Source: Stropharia rugosoannulata
Taxonomy: Eukaryota > Basidiomycota > Agaricomycetes > Agaricales > Strophariaceae
Length of the DNA stretch: 64,000 nt
Direction: 5' to 3'
NCBI GenBank assembly: GCA_028532985.1
Contig: JANCIK010000010.1
Span: 1,612,001 to 1,676,000, forward strand
The position numbers and the translations under genes were made by a program. Positions 10,940 to 24,153 of this stretch are shown here, in pieces; the first letter of the stretch is position 1, and the number at the start of each line of letters is the position of its first letter. Under the pieces are notes generated by a model. The model was given only the letters and a program-made list of their open reading frames with translations. It searched no databases and was not told the DNA's origin.

Positions 10940-13900
10940 ATGCCATTGATACGCGTCGCCGCCCAAGCACCACCGTCATCAGCGGCTTCCAAATTCTTAA
11001 ATCGAGAATCGCCGCCTCAGCCTTGCCCTACTAATGAAACGTCACTATTACAAGCGATAAGGGCAGCTCTTCGAGGATCTGATACAGAGAATGGACAATC
11101 AGTCCACAAGACGACGTATTTCAACTTCAAGGGGGACATGGCGAAGGAGCCTGAATTGTCGTGGAACGCGCATGCGGCGGTACTAAGCTATGCTGGGGTT
11201 ATTGTGAAAAGATGGAGTTTTGTTCAAGAAGCCGAGTCTATACAATGGGCATGCATTGGCGAGCTAGAACAGCAAGTCGGCACCTTCCCAATCTCCACTC
11301 CTGATGACACCGAACAAGATGACAACGCTGCACGGCCGACATTTGGGCCATTTACGCGCTTCCAGCAAATCCCAAAAACCAATCGGGGACCCTTGGAGCC
11401 TGTTCAAGCAGTGTTTATCTTCTTGAGGAGTATTGGTAAAATATACCTCTTGAACGGTGTTGAATATACATTTTCCTTACCCTTTATTGTCCGCAAGGCA
11501 TGGCCGCTCAGCCCTCATGGAGTCATGATCCAACGTGTCTTGGAACGGTCAGAGTTAGCTGAAGCCGAAGACTCTGGAGATGACCTATTGCCAACCATCT
11601 TTACTGTCACCAGTCCATTCGCGGAAGCAGCAGCTGTTGGTCTAACTTCGGGTATTCTGACGGAAGGGAACGGACTATCAGCCACGCTCAAAGACGAAGA
11701 CGAGCTTTCTACAAAACCATTGAAGTCCATTCCGCCAACCGAGATGATTGTATGGGTATCTAGAGCCACCGCTTTTTTCCAGCGGGCAAATTATGTTGTG
11801 ACCGTAAATCCAGACACACAGCTGCTCTCCATCTGGAGATATGTTTTCATACGGCCTAAGGACGCTCCAGTACCGACTAACGTCAAGCCGACTGCACCAT
11901 CCAGTTCAAAGCGTCAATCTATGTCTGGTCGTCGGACTTCCGCGTTATTTGATGGTGCGCGCGACCGCGCCTATCCTATGTCACCTGGTACTCGCTCAAG
12001 AGAGCATGCCCTTCCACCTGAGAATTTTAACTTAGCAGATATGCCTCCTCTTTCCGCTCTGCCAGGCATGGCCCCTTCACTCTCATCGACCACTGCCATG
12101 GCGTCTCTTGTCAGCGGAGTGGGTAGTGTAAATCAACCCCAATCACAGTCGCAGAGACCAGGACCTATCAAAGCAAGAAGGAACTCTCTCTCGCGTAACG
12201 ATTTAAGCAACACTCTAGATAGAATGGCTTTGGGGGGTAGATTAGATCCAGATTCTGTGCTCCCCCCACCAGAGCACGGACGGATGAAGGCTTCATACTG
12301 GATGGAATCCATATTCGTGCGCCAGATTTCAGCTGAAGAGTAGGCCAATTAAATGATCCAACACAAATTAAAGAGCTGATTTTGTGTAGGGCTCGTGCAT
12401 GGCGCAGTATCGATATCTCTCTATTCGATTGCCGCTTTGATGGAAAGTCTCTTCGATGCCTATTGTCCATATGCTTCCCAGTCAGCCATTTGGCTGAGAT
12501 ATTTTCGCTAGCCAATAACCCGGACAGGTCAATGCTTGTAACGCCCCTAGACAAATTTCCTGCGTTGTCTACAACCTCCATCCGAGCCACTAGGGCCACT
12601 GTATGGGACCTACTAGTCGTCAAACCCCATGGGCAACTCTCATTACTGACGCATGGACTCTGTGAAATTCCGGTACAAGTATGCGACTCATTGGAGCTCA
12701 CTTCTGACTTCACCATTTCGGAGCCGTTTGTGTCCTCCCTAGAGATGCATCATGGACCTATCCAATCTGCATCCGACTCTTTATGGGGCATCACGACTGT
12801 GACATACCAGGATGGCTGGCAAGCACGGGTCGTCTTTGATTTATGTCCTCTGGATAATTTGGTTATTGACTGCTTCCATCTCCTCGCCCTCCTTCTGCCG
12901 GCGGAAATTACCTTCCCCATTCATCGTCTCTTTCTTGAAAGTTGGTCTGCACGAGCTTGGTCTACAACGGAAAATATCCAATACGAATGCTTCCGTTCTG
13001 CACTCTATACAATGCTTGGTTTGTCTATTGCTGAACATCAGCCATCGACAGACCCATGGAGCTGCCTTGCAACCATGAATGCTAGTGAATATTTTATAGA
13101 AGATCCCGCTTTGGAAAAACTACGTCTTCCTGCTTCACCATCTTCCCCACGGCCGCTTCCTTATGTTCAGGAGGGAAGTGTGTCACACCAATGGCTTGCT
13201 CCTCTGCTTTATGGGTTGCATACTCTCGCAGAGAACTTTCGACTTTCTATACCCCGCCATCGAGACTTACGCAGACTGGCTCCAATCATTTGTCGAATTG
13301 CTCTGGTGGTGCGCCCAGAGTGGGCAGATTACTGGAAACGTTTGGTACCTGATGCCATGAGCGGCTGGCCAGCTCCTCTCACAGCGCGTATGTCCTCAAA
13401 ATATGAATATATACAAAAAGCTGACGTTTAACCAGAGCTGGAATCCCTAGACGATCGGATTCCTGTATGGCCCCCGGATTTATCAGCAATTCTATACGGC
13501 CGCCTCAATACCGCAGATTGGAATGCACCATGGCACGATATACAACATGTCGTCAAGCGTTTTGGGATTACACCTTCCTTTGAATACAATCTACATGACC
13601 CTCTGCATGATCTCCATAAGCTTAGTCTCCTTTACAACACGCTCTCAGATGGAAAGCTCACAGACGGCCAACGGCGAGCCGAGAATGTTGTACGTCAGAT
13701 GGTATCTATATCCGGAGGAATTGGTTCCTGGTCAAAGTTTCCTCTGGGCATCGCCGCGCCACTGCGAGAGGCAGCACGGACATGTCAGCTAGCACCTCCA
13801 GGGAATTGGCCACTGGAAGCCTACCGTCTTATCGGTCGCAATGATCTTGCTGCATCTGCTACACATAACCCAGACACCTTCATCAGCGAAGGCTATAAAT

Positions 13901-16900
13901 CGAGGAAGGAGTTCATTGTACGTTCCCATTTGTTTGTTTGAATGCATACTTGATCATCTAGATTGTTAGAATCCGTCCAAGCCACGTCAGACTATTGGGG
14001 AAATCACAACTGAAACACGAACCATGGCTGGAGAAACGGAATCAAGTTCGGGTGTGGATCTTAACCTAAAAGAATTCACAGATATACGCTTTGCAGTGGA
14101 CCGGCGCTTGGAGGAAGCGGCCCGCATGCTATGCTCGTCGACGATGCCTTCCGTGAAAGGTGTGGAGAGGCCTGATTTAAGGTATGACGAACCTCAATAG
14201 ATGCTTATTAATTGCTCACTTTCCTAGTGAACATGACCAAACGAAGGAACACCAAAATCATGTTGTTCGAGTCGCAGAACGTACACTTGCTCTACCATAT
14301 GGGCGCGCTATGTTCACGTTCGGGTCGGTCCCCGTCGTCACGCGAGAAGCTTATTCTGTCCCCAAAATGGAATACAACATCCGTGTGCAACCTCTGAACA
14401 TCCTCGTCACTCCAGAACCAGGAAAAATTTCTGCTGAATCCATCGCTTGGGGTGAGTTCCATAATGGGGTTGCCGCTGGGTTGCGTATATCTCCATCAGC
14501 TCCTGGGGTGGAGAGCTCTTGGATAGCGTTCAACAAACCTTCGGAGCTCTCGCCCGAGCATGCTGGGTTTATCCTAGCGCTTGGACTGACTGGGCATCTA
14601 AAGCATATGCTAACATGGCATACCTTCTCCTACCTCACCCCAAAGCACGATCTTACCTCCATTGCTGTTCTACTTGGCATGGCAGCTGCCAACGTCGGGA
14701 CTGAAGATCAGCATGTCACCAAACTACTTGCTGTACATACACCTGCCCTTCTGCCCACCCCCGAGGTTGATTTGAATGTAGCGCTAATAACTCAAGCTGC
14801 TGGACTATTTGGGGTCGGACTCGTTTATCTTGGAACAAGGAATCGTCGTATGGCGGAAGTTTGTCTAAGTCAGATTAGCCGACGCGACCTCGTTCAGCCC
14901 GACCTAAGCAATGAACACCGTGAAGCATATACCTATGCTAGTGCCCTTGCATTTGGCTTGATCATGCTTGGGAAAGGAACAACAATACCGGCCGACTTGC
15001 TCATCCTAAAAAGGCTGAGCACTTTGATTCACAGAGACGCTGATGCGATAATTGGGCAGAAGAACAAGACGCCTTTCGACATTAACTTGACTTCGCCTGC
15101 TGCTACTATTGCTCTGGGGCTCATGTACCTGCGGACGGGACGGAAGGACGTCGCTGATATCTTGACAATACCGGATACTGTTATCTCGCTGAATGCTATC
15201 CAGCCTACGTTCCTCCTCATCCGCACGATCGCTAGATCCCTCATCCTGTGGGATTTGGTACAGCCGAACAACGAATGGTTGATTCGTCAAATACCGAGAT
15301 CTATCATGGATGCCATTGAGATTCGGACGAAGACAGGTAGACCTGTCGACGATGCTATGGAGCTAGCATACTATAACATCATCGCCGGTGGCTGCTTTGT
15401 GGTTGGCCTTAAGTATGCTGGGACAGCACGACAGGAAGCATACCAGATGATAGTGAAACATTTCGATAACTTCTCGAGGATGGCTTACGGAAGCGGTATG
15501 CTTTGTTTCGCTTAATATTATGTCACGAACTTTATTGACTACGCTCATCGCAGGACCCGCATTTGACCACAAGATTAAACGTTCTGCAGTCCGAGATGGT
15601 TTGAATTTAATCTCTATATCTCTCAGCATGGTGATGGCAGGGACAGGCGAAATAACTTGCTTGCGTCGTCTCAGATATGCATATGGGATGTCTCAACAAT
15701 TGATGTATCATCATGGCTTCAAGTACGGTGTGCATGTCGTCACTCACCAGTCAATCGGTCTGTTATTCCTTGGTGGAGGCCGCTTTACTCTTGGAACTTC
15801 CGATGCCGCCATCGCATGCATGGTGACCGCCTTCTTCCCGCGGTTCAATCACGTCTCGTCAGACAACCGAAGCTACCTGCAGGCTTTGCGTCATATGTGG
15901 GTACTTGCTACAGAGCCCAGGTGCTTGATTGCTCGCGACGTTGATACCAACGAGATCGTGTTTTTGCCCGTCAAGATCACGATGAAAGAGGGCGAAACTA
16001 TAGAGCAGACACAGTTGATCTCCCCTACCCTCATTCCGGACATGGATAAACTTCTGGCGATTCGAGTGGATACACCACGCTACTGGCCATTCTACTTGAA
16101 TACTGCTGCGCAATCCCGTCACAAGAACACCCTGCTTCATAATCAAACTCTATTCGTGAAGCGTCGTACTGCATTCCTGAGCTATACTGAAGACCCTAGA
16201 GGGAGCCGGAGTCTCTTTATTCGCTCTGGATCTTCAGCTGGTGATGCCGCGACTCTAGATTTCCCTCAGTTGACAGACACGAAAACACACCCTGCAGGTG
16301 ATCTTAGTGAATTTATCACCTCGTTCTCGAATGACGTGCTGTTCCTCGCCTTCGCTGATCATTTTTCAAGATCAGACGACGAAGATACGACTGATGCCGA
16401 GCGCCTGTTCCATACATACTGCCATGCCGCTCTTCTCGACAGCATTTTACAAGATAAGCCACAGACATTACAAGCCCACCTAACCCTATACAAATACCGC
16501 ACTATGTCTGTTAAGTCCCGGTACTTTCAACTTCGTCTACAAGACTTGCGTTTTGCCACCGACTTTTACGCTAAAGTATACGAACGTCGATTTAGTGGCA
16601 AACTAGAAAACACTGCACGGCCGGGTTTAATCCGAGACACGACTGTCCAAGGCACTCTGCACGCTCTTGACAGGAAGTTGGACCAGATGCGCGCAACCCC
16701 CGCTTTTCAACAAGTTATCGGTCACTATTCGATAGGGGACGTGCTCCCTTCATTGCACAGCTCCGAAATATCTTATAGTGCTGATGCAGAGGGCAACGTC
16801 GTTGACGAAAACTTAATTGAACGGTATCTTGCTTGGTATCTCTTGCGCAACGGAGTTCCGGTATCTACGGTGCTCGTAGTGCTTCATCAGCTAGCAAAGG

Positions 16901-17079
16901 ATGCCCATGCTCAGTGTATTGGTGTTCCCCCGCCGGCAGGCACTTCGGATGCAAAAGCACTGGATACAGGGATCAAGGAAGTTCTTTACTCATCCGGAAA
17001 TAAAATGACTACTTCGCTGGGCTCTGGTTGGAGTATTCGGTCACTGAACGAGATCATAGATGCGTGGAAATTAGTTTGA
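10940..17079 (+). CDS. APC1: Anaphase-promoting complex subunit 1 (APC1/BimE/Cut4)
   Basis: APC1 is the largest scaffold subunit of the APC/C ubiquitin ligase, which drives mitotic exit in the nucleus. The exons are 10940-12339, 12390-13387, 13436-13917, 13970-14181, 14228-15495 and 15554-17079. The introns are 46-58 nt, and the sum is 1,961 residues, close to the family's usual 1,900. The N-terminal third is beta-propeller-like with a Ser/Pro-rich insertion around residues 310-420, the usual phosphorylated loop. The C-terminal half has the proteasome/cyclosome repeats (for example ALAFGLIMLGKG, ATIALGLMYLRTGRKD, GLKYAGTARQ). The most conserved stretch, HQSIGLLFLGGGR, follows near residue 1,520. 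The start ATG is followed by PLIRV. Expression is expected to be constitutive. Confidence 0.95.
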
Positions 17080-17375
17080 TTATAACTGGGTATTATTATT
17101 TTCTCTTCGTGCTTTCGAGCTGCTTTGATTATGTACTAAATGCTTGTACTAGTAGTCATAGTAATACCTGTACCTATTAGGAGCCGTCGGTCGACTCCCA
17201 ACATAACACAATGTTGTACACATCATTTCCATCCCAATTTAGCATATGTATGTCCATTTATGGACTTTGAATGATCCGTGATCAATCGCAAGGTCAAATC
17301 GACTTCTTAGTGAGCAGTGGTTAGAAAACTATAAGGAACGAGATACATCATCAAATTCTCTTCGAATACACTAGT

Positions 17376-18294
17376 TTAACGCCTTTGAAATACCCCGAAT
17401 GTGCGAAAAAAGAAGCAAGAGCTGATATCCTTTTCTGGCTCGTCCCACATCACAACATTTTTCCACGCACTTTCATAGCCTTCCTCCCCGGGCAAAGTCA
17501 ATGCTCGGACCAGAGTATCTGTTTTCCTATCCATTCGACAGCCATCGAACTGAAATGCCCACAACGAAGCCCAGAACCGCTGCCACCATGCCACGTCCGG
17601 AAGTGGGCTCAACACGTGCTCATACATCAAGAAATGCCCACCCGGCTTTAAAACATGGTGTATGAGGTTGGTTATAGATTTCTGGGGGTTGGGGACGGTG
17701 CAAAGTGTCATCACCGAAATGAGTGTGTCGACATTGTGCGGGGATGTATTCGTTTCACCTCCCTTAGCTGATTTTCCAGTTGAAGCGGCCGATAGCCTGG
17801 ATAAGATGATATCGATCTCCTCCGCTCCACAGGAGAGAATTTCGAGGGAGTTTTCGGCCTCACTGTACCCATAGTCATTGGCTTGCTTCCTGATAAACGA
17901 GTGCATCAAGGTGTTGGGCTCCAATGCGATATATTGCGTGACTCTGGAACGATCCAGGTAACGTACTGTGTGGCCGTGGCCTACGCAGAGAATTATCCAG
18001 GGTAAGCAAAGTCATGTCTTTAGAGAGAAGAGATGGTCACTTCGTACCTGCCCCGAGGTCAAGAACTCTTCCATATGCATGAGGGGTTATGAGCTTCTCT
18101 TTCTGCTCTTTACCGTTCCCATCAACACCGTCGCCGTACAAAAGCCATTGGTTGGCCATGTAGATTTTAGAGATACGGCGTGGACTCAGTATAAGCCACG
18201 GAGCCCTCAGAAGGGCCTTTAATGTTGGTAAAAGGGCAATAGTTATCCCAAACCATACTCCCTCAAGGGGCGAGAGGGCTGCAGATAATTTCAT
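17376..18294 (-). CDS. Class I SAM-dependent methyltransferase
   Basis: There are two exons, 18294-18048 and 17980-17376, giving 283 residues in frame. Residues 10-40 form a hydrophobic segment that could anchor the protein to a membrane. SAM-binding motif I is LDLGAGHGHT, split by the intron, followed by the motif II region (YIALEPN). Later elements are SVMTLCTVPNPQKSI and LKPGGHFLMYEHV, then a basic and aromatic C-terminus. This arrangement resembles METTL7-like/Methyltransf_11 enzymes common in Agaricomycetes. The acceptor cannot be told. The ATG at 18294 (MKLSAALS) is preferred; a longer in-frame start at 18363 exists. It converges on APC1 with 296 nt between the stops. Confidence 0.85.
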
Positions 18295-19205
18295 GGTGGG
18301 GGTCTGGTTCAAGATGAGAGTTGCACTGACTTCTACAAACAGATGCCTTTTATAGGAGTTCAAACAATATTATTTGTGATGCTGATTCAAGATGTGGGAA
18401 CATTTAAGCCTCCCGCTCAATAGTAATCGCTTTCCCTCTATCATCGGATATCTAAGTAAAGGTATAGGATTCATGTATTGTCAGAAACGTCCCTCTGTAA
18501 TTTCTCGTGCTTGAACCTCTTAGATTGCTGGTACTGCTCGTCTGGCCTTTCCTTCGCTCGAGACTTTGGAATACAACATGAGCGTAGTGATACTAATGAC
18601 CCCGGATATTTGAACGACGACAGCATTTTGTGAAGTGCCCTCTTTTGTTATTTGCAATTTCTCCACAAAACTCTTTTGAATCAACTATCTGTCCGAAGCT
18701 CTTGGGAACCCTTCAATTTAAATTGTGACCTCAGCTGACTCTTGGACAGACCTATTTATATGTTTGTAGTTGTCTATTGACATATCGGCATGTCCGACGC
18801 ATCTTGCAGAATATCATGTGTTCCAACTTCATAACCCCATTCTTACCGAGCTCGCATGAAGTTGAACTGCCATAATCCGCGATAAGAGAGGCACAGAATT
18901 ATTCCATCTGGACATATGGCGGATGCTCTGTGTCAACACTGATCGGGATTGACGGTTCCACTGACTGATGTGCAGGCAGAGATATTAATATCAGTATTAT
19001 CAGGCAACCAGTTGACACCGCCAACTACACCCATCTTCCCACTCAGTTTCTGTGCCACCACATACTCCTAGCCATATTGCAGAAGGCTAAACGATTGTCT
19101 TTGCTGCTTCTTTAATCGAAGTTACCTCAGGGACCACTATCTGTCGCGCTATAACATTAAGCGCCCAAATTAATCGATCGACGCACTGACCTACTCCGAC
19201 TCATA
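18295..19205. other. Divergent intergenic region
   Basis: About 0.9 kb shared by the methyltransferase (minus) and the PARG-like protein (plus). It must hold both promoters. No clear TATA element, repeat or small gene was identified. Confidence 0.45.
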
Positions 19206-21005
19206 ATGTCCAGTGCACAACCAGTGCCGCAATCACCTTCGGACGACGCACCTCCTCCTTACAGTGAGCCCGTGTTCTACCAGCAAACCCTGGTAGAGAA
19301 TCCGGGAAATACCTCCGATATTGGCAACCCCTCCCGTCCGCACGTAACGGGTGGCCAGTTACTCCGAGTGCCAGCTACGATCACACAGGCAGCGTCCTCA
19401 TCTACAGCAGCACCACAGCAAGAGCGTACTTCATCGATTCAGAAGTCAGCCTATGCATTCATCCCGCGGCGCGCGGTTTCCGCATCCCCATTTACCAGTA
19501 GCGCACCAGCACGAACAAAACAGGCTGTCCAGAAAGCACCGGAGCCAGGTTCAGACAAGGATGGGCGCAAGCAGATAGCAAATGAGACGCTGGCAGCGAT
19601 AAATTCGGGCGGATATAAAGCGCAAGGCGTGCGCCATCCCTTGATCCCGCGCATACGTGCGATGTGCGCTGCAGTCGAATTCATCGCACCACAGACAACA
19701 GTCCAGCCTCCCAAACACAAAAAGAAGGCAGCAAGGACGCTCATTGAGGTAGTCGACATGACGACGCTGGATGCTGTGCGGTGGCTTGAGAAGGACAGTG
19801 AGCATGAGTTGGACAGAAAAGACAAAAAGGGTGGTTTGTGGGACTTTGGTGTCGATAACGAGATGTACGACGGACGCTTTTTGACTGGACAGAACGGCAG
19901 CCGTAACCACAGTCGTGGAGGCAAGCGCATCGGTGTCCTCACCTCGGCCTCGCCATATACGCCCGCTGGAGGGTTCCGAGGAGGCGAAGCTGGCCAGGAG
20001 TTATCCGTCGCGCGTGCTTCCACTCTCTCGGTCGCCCTTGAATCCGCTGCTGCACGTCCATTCTATGACCAGACGTGTAGAGGGAAGAATGGCGCTCAAA
20101 CCGCCGCGCTCAACCCCCCATATCATACTCATGCGCTCGTATATGTCCCAGGGGTGACCGTGTTTCGGGATGAGCGCGGTGCATGGACGGCGCCACTAGA
20201 CATTGATGTAGTGTCATGTACTGCAGTCCACGCAGGGGACGCACACGACGCCGTGAAAAGGGGCGCGCCGCTCACGCACGACGAAGTCACTGCGCGCATT
20301 CAGATTACTATGACTACTCGCCTATCTCGTGTGCTATCCACATTTGCGAAACATCAGACCCCCGTCCTTGTTCTACCGGCTTTCGGGGCAGGGGCGTTTA
20401 ACAACTCTCCCGCCCGCATTTCGAGCCTATTCGGGAAGCTTCTCGTTGAGGATGGCTCGCCATTCAAGGATGTGTTCGACAGAGTTGTTTTTGCTGTCCC
20501 GGGACGCCAGGCTCGGGTGTTCGAGGAGGTGCTATCTGCTATGGATTCGCAAGTTAGGGTGCATAAGCCTGAAGTAACAGCAAAGTCTCTCAATACAGGT
20601 GACATCACTGACACGAACGGCTTGCGTGCCAGTCTTGACGGGATCATCCCAGAGAGACGACGATCTGACAAGGACCGCGCATGTACTCCTCCCATTGGAA
20701 CCTCGACTTCCCCTTCTACGTCTTCCATGCCCCCCGCTCACCGTCCAAGGGCAAGAGCACCGCCAAATAAGATAACCGTGGATGCGCGCAACGGAATGCA
20801 GACTCTTACATTGTCCTATGGGGGAGAGCAGGGATTGGAAGAGGACGAATGGGACATCTTCGGTGACAACATCGAGCTTGACAGTCCCGGTGAGGATAAC
20901 GGCGGTGTGAGTAACAGTGGTATTGGGCAAATTCAAACTGCGCGAAGTCCACAACACAGTGGGCTGCGTGCGCGTGATAAACTGGGAGCGAAGCTTGGTC
21001 AATGA
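19206..21005 (+). CDS. Microbial-type PARG/TIGR02452-like protein with degenerate catalytic loop
   Basis: A single exon encodes 599 residues. The central part, residues about 115-440, matches the macrodomain-like microbial-type PARG family. It has a helix with NETLAAINSGGY, IGVLTSASPYTPAGGF, ARASTLSVALES, a strand with HALVYVPGVTVFRDE, and VLPAFGAGAFNN. Active members hydrolyse poly(ADP-ribose) and use GGG-x6/8-QEE. Here the loop reads AGG-x7-QEL (residues about 254-266): the first Gly is Ala and the catalytic second Glu is Leu. It is therefore probably a binding protein or pseudo-hydrolase. Long disordered Ser/Pro-rich tails flank the domain (residues 1-110 and 450-599). A second, intact family member lies at 57.1 kb. 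The start ATG is the first in frame. Confidence 0.85.
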   Translation: MSSAQPVPQSPSDDAPPPYSEPVFYQQTLVENPGNTSDIGNPSRPHVTGGQLLRVPATITQAASSSTAAPQQERTSSIQKSAYAFIPRRAVSASPFTSSAPARTKQAVQKAPEPGSDKDGRKQIANETLAAINSGGYKAQGVRHPLIPRIRAMCAAVEFIAPQTTVQPPKHKKKAARTLIEVVDMTTLDAVRWLEKDSEHELDRKDKKGGLWDFGVDNEMYDGRFLTGQNGSRNHSRGGKRIGVLTSASPYTPAGGFRGGEAGQELSVARASTLSVALESAAARPFYDQTCRGKNGAQTAALNPPYHTHALVYVPGVTVFRDERGAWTAPLDIDVVSCTAVHAGDAHDAVKRGAPLTHDEVTARIQITMTTRLSRVLSTFAKHQTPVLVLPAFGAGAFNNSPARISSLFGKLLVEDGSPFKDVFDRVVFAVPGRQARVFEEVLSAMDSQVRVHKPEVTAKSLNTGDITDTNGLRASLDGIIPERRRSDKDRACTPPIGTSTSPSTSSMPPAHRPRARAPPNKITVDARNGMQTLTLSYGGEQGLEEDEWDIFGDNIELDSPGEDNGGVSNSGIGQIQTARSPQHSGLRARDKLGAKLGQ

Positions 21006-21618
21006 GTAGGGTGGAGCCCTCGAGTACGTCGACGCGGATTAGTCTGATGCAAGTCTGATGTTATGCTAGTGAAGTTAAGAAGCAAGTCGTATTCGACACT
21101 AGGCACCTATTACTTGATAATTTATGTATAATAAATAGTATACGTAGGGACAGTATTATCAATGTATATCCGTATCAGATCCACACTAGAAGTGTTGATA
21201 AGATATTCTCTTTAAATGCATTTTCTGAGCTAACGTGTATGGTTGGATTTACAATAAAAATGCTTAGCCATGTCAAAGCCATGTCTGAACTACTAGCCAA
21301 CCGGTGTGAATACATCCCCATTAGGCATCGCTTATACCTTTTGTAATCACAGGTCCAGAACAAGTAGACCAAGATCCAGCATATTGAGCGACTGGGACCA
21401 ACTGTATGTGGAGAATCTACGCCTTCAAAGGACAGTGCACCACCATTATTACTTCAAATGGACGCCTGCAGTCTACGGGACAGTCACCTGCTGCCAGTGC
21501 TTGTATGCATCAAATAGTATTAGTATACACCTGATTAAAATATTGTATTTCAGCTACTAATGTGGCCAGTGGTGTATACTAGAACAGCTCATTTTCATCT
21601 ACTATGTCCATAGTATCA
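21006..21618. other. Convergent 3' flanks
   Basis: An AT-rich 0.6-kb stretch between two convergent genes, probably both 3' untranslated regions. Nothing else was seen. Confidence 0.5.
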
Positions 21619-23633
21619 TTATCTTCTACAGGTGGGATAAGACGCGAAATGTTGAGACCGGAAAAGCCAGGGCGTCAATTTGATCCTGCCGTTCTCATTT
21701 GCGGCAATGTTATCAAGTACTTTAAGTAGCTTCGATCCCCTCTGACTGTACATCCCCTTCCTATATTCCCTAGTATGCTGTAGTTGGCTCTCATCTAAGA
21801 TCTCTAAAACGATGTCCAAAGGACTCAAGCGGCTCTCGCGGCAGATTGTGGGAGTATATCGGCTACTATCCGGCCGCGTCGATGCGCTTTCTTCAACGTA
21901 GCATTCTTGGAGGCCGAGATATGATGATCGGTCTCCTGTGTGGACATTCTAACAAAAAATTACTCATCTCGTTAACATTTGAGAAGAAAAATGCTAACAT
22001 TAGATTAGTGCTCTCATGTCCGACGCTACTTGGTACTCCGCCATTAGCTTTCTTCAGAACAGAGGTTAACTCGGGTACAACAAAAGGTACTGGCTGAATG
22101 GTCGGTCGAAATGGTGGTGGAGAAGTTGGCCTAATTTGCTGACTTCCGGTGCCACCAACAACACTTCCAGCACTCAAATTACTGCTTAACGGCGCAGGTT
22201 CATCGACTACAGCTGTATTGGTGCTCGATTTTGGATTATCAGTGGACGCCTGTGAGCCCCTGGGCATTTTTTATGTTAGCATAAATGCTTATGAATGTGA
22301 ATCATGCAAACTTTGTTACAAGACAATTGATGTACACAAAGCCTGCAAATAAGAAACACTGACTTTATTGGATCATCGTCGGAATTTATAGTGCTACTTA
22401 AGTGTTCCATTCTAGTTACAGAAGATTCTCTAGACGTCAACAGACCCGACAATCCGACTTTCTGCGAAGTGATCATTGGTCCTACTGGCACTGACTGACT
22501 TTCAGGGACAAGCTGCCCACTGGGCCCTCCGAAGGTAGTACTGGCAGTGTTGCCACTATTGCCAGTCAATATATTCAACTCAGATGGAAGCAAGTTGTTG
22601 ATACTAGAAATCAGAGCCCGTTCCCCAAAGCCCGGTGCCGCTAATCTCTCGCTAGTGGCAGGTAATAAAGTACGTCTGAAAAGTACATTGTCAGCATGAT
22701 TTAAATCACAGGCGATAGAGGATGTAAGAGTTTTGCGGTTTAGCATCAAGGTGATGCTAGAATGTGAAATGCACCTGAGATTACATGTAAAAAGAGAAGT
22801 ACTGACCGTATGAGATCATGAATCACCAAATTTTCATCACTCAGATTGACAACGGAATGTCTACTAATAACAAAAGATACATCATGTTCCCCAGCAGAAG
22901 TTGCATGCTGTACCCCCTGAATCACCGAGACTGATCGCATAGTAGTCTCCGACTGCTGCTCTTTGTCGAGAGAGGCATTGCTGGGGGAATCAAGATTACT
23001 CGACGATGCCGGGTTCGTAGGCATGCTCTTCTTTATTCTAGGTTTCCGTGTCCGCCGAAGAGCAGGGGTGATGGATGTCGGGGTGCTGGTAGGTGCCCGG
23101 CGAGCACTGGAACGATAGGAAAAGAGGTCGATCATTGAGTGATATACAATAGAACTTAAAGAACGAAAATAAGCTCACCGCTTCGACTTGGCATTTAAGT
23201 TGCCGTCCGTTTTGATAGGATTGGCAATTGAGCGTTTATTTACTACAGAAGCGCTCGGGCTGGTTATTTCTGTAAGATATAGAGGCTCTGATTGTTCCAC
23301 GGTGTCAAACAGGCGTTTTGGAGCGCTTGGTACGCTCTGTCTCTCCTCACTGGGCGGCAAGCCGCTACGGCCAGTCGCACCACCATTGGCTGTCAAACTG
23401 GCAGCTGCATGTACATTCGCACCGACAAATCTGGATTCAAAGGCTACCGGGTTTGCCAATAGACGCATTGTCTCCTCAAAGGTCAGCGGTATTGGTTGTC
23501 TGGGGTATTGACCTAGACTGCCACCAATACTGGGAGACGTTGGATGGTTTCCCGGCATCGGAATGTCACAGGCAGGAGGATAGGTGGCGGAAGCGAGGAT
23601 TTCGGCCGCTGACAGAGGGACTTTGTGAAGCAT
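21619..23633 (-). CDS. Uncharacterised Ser/Pro-rich protein
   Basis: Five exons, 23633-23179, 23106-22807, 22675-22364, 22259-22037 and 21948-21619, join in frame to 539 residues. I do not recognise a family. Residues 1-430 are low in order and rich in Ser, Pro, Thr and Asn. A basic patch (RRTRKPRIKK, residues about 166-175) could be a nuclear localisation signal. The last exon encodes the only compact-looking part, about 75 residues with alternating charged and hydrophobic positions (SPLDIVLEILDESQ, KLLKVLDNIAANENGR, LTPWLF). This may be a small helical interaction domain. It is divergent from PIH1, with about 520 nt between the starts. Confidence 0.75.
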
Positions 23634-24153
23634 AGTGAAAGTAGGAAATTGGTTATGTGGCCGGCAGTACTCGAAGATGCTGGTGGGAAGATGGAAAGGG
23701 ACTCCAAGTCACAGAACGACTGTGAAATGCGAGCTATCTTTAGGGCCGTCATGAATCCGAATATTTACTGGTTTGAAAAGAGGATGGGCTACTTAGTACA
23801 CAGATCTCGAATAGGTCACTTGGCCAAATACTTAGTGAGTTCTAAGAACTAGTGTCAACATTACAGACAATTTCTCAAATAATTGAAAACGTGAATTGCA
23901 ATCATGATCACTCTACTAAATATTTAATTAGTGGGAGTCGACTTAGTAAATCAAATTTCAGCTTGGCTGACCTGAGAGCATTGCTTGGTTCTCTACTAGC
24001 ATTGATGCGGCGTTAAGTCCCTTGCAAGTCCCCATGTCAAATGGTCCTGCAAAGAAACCGAAATTAGGATTGGCGCTGAACGCGGCAATTGCCGGTCTTT
24101 GTTCACACGCTCTGTTTGAATGGTGTTTCTACCTTGATCGCCTGCCATCCTCA
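23634..24153. other. Divergent promoter region
   Basis: This interval serves the unknown protein (minus) and PIH1 (plus). In-frame codons exist upstream of the chosen PIH1 start (from 24022) but lack PIH similarity. Nothing else was found. Confidence 0.45.
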
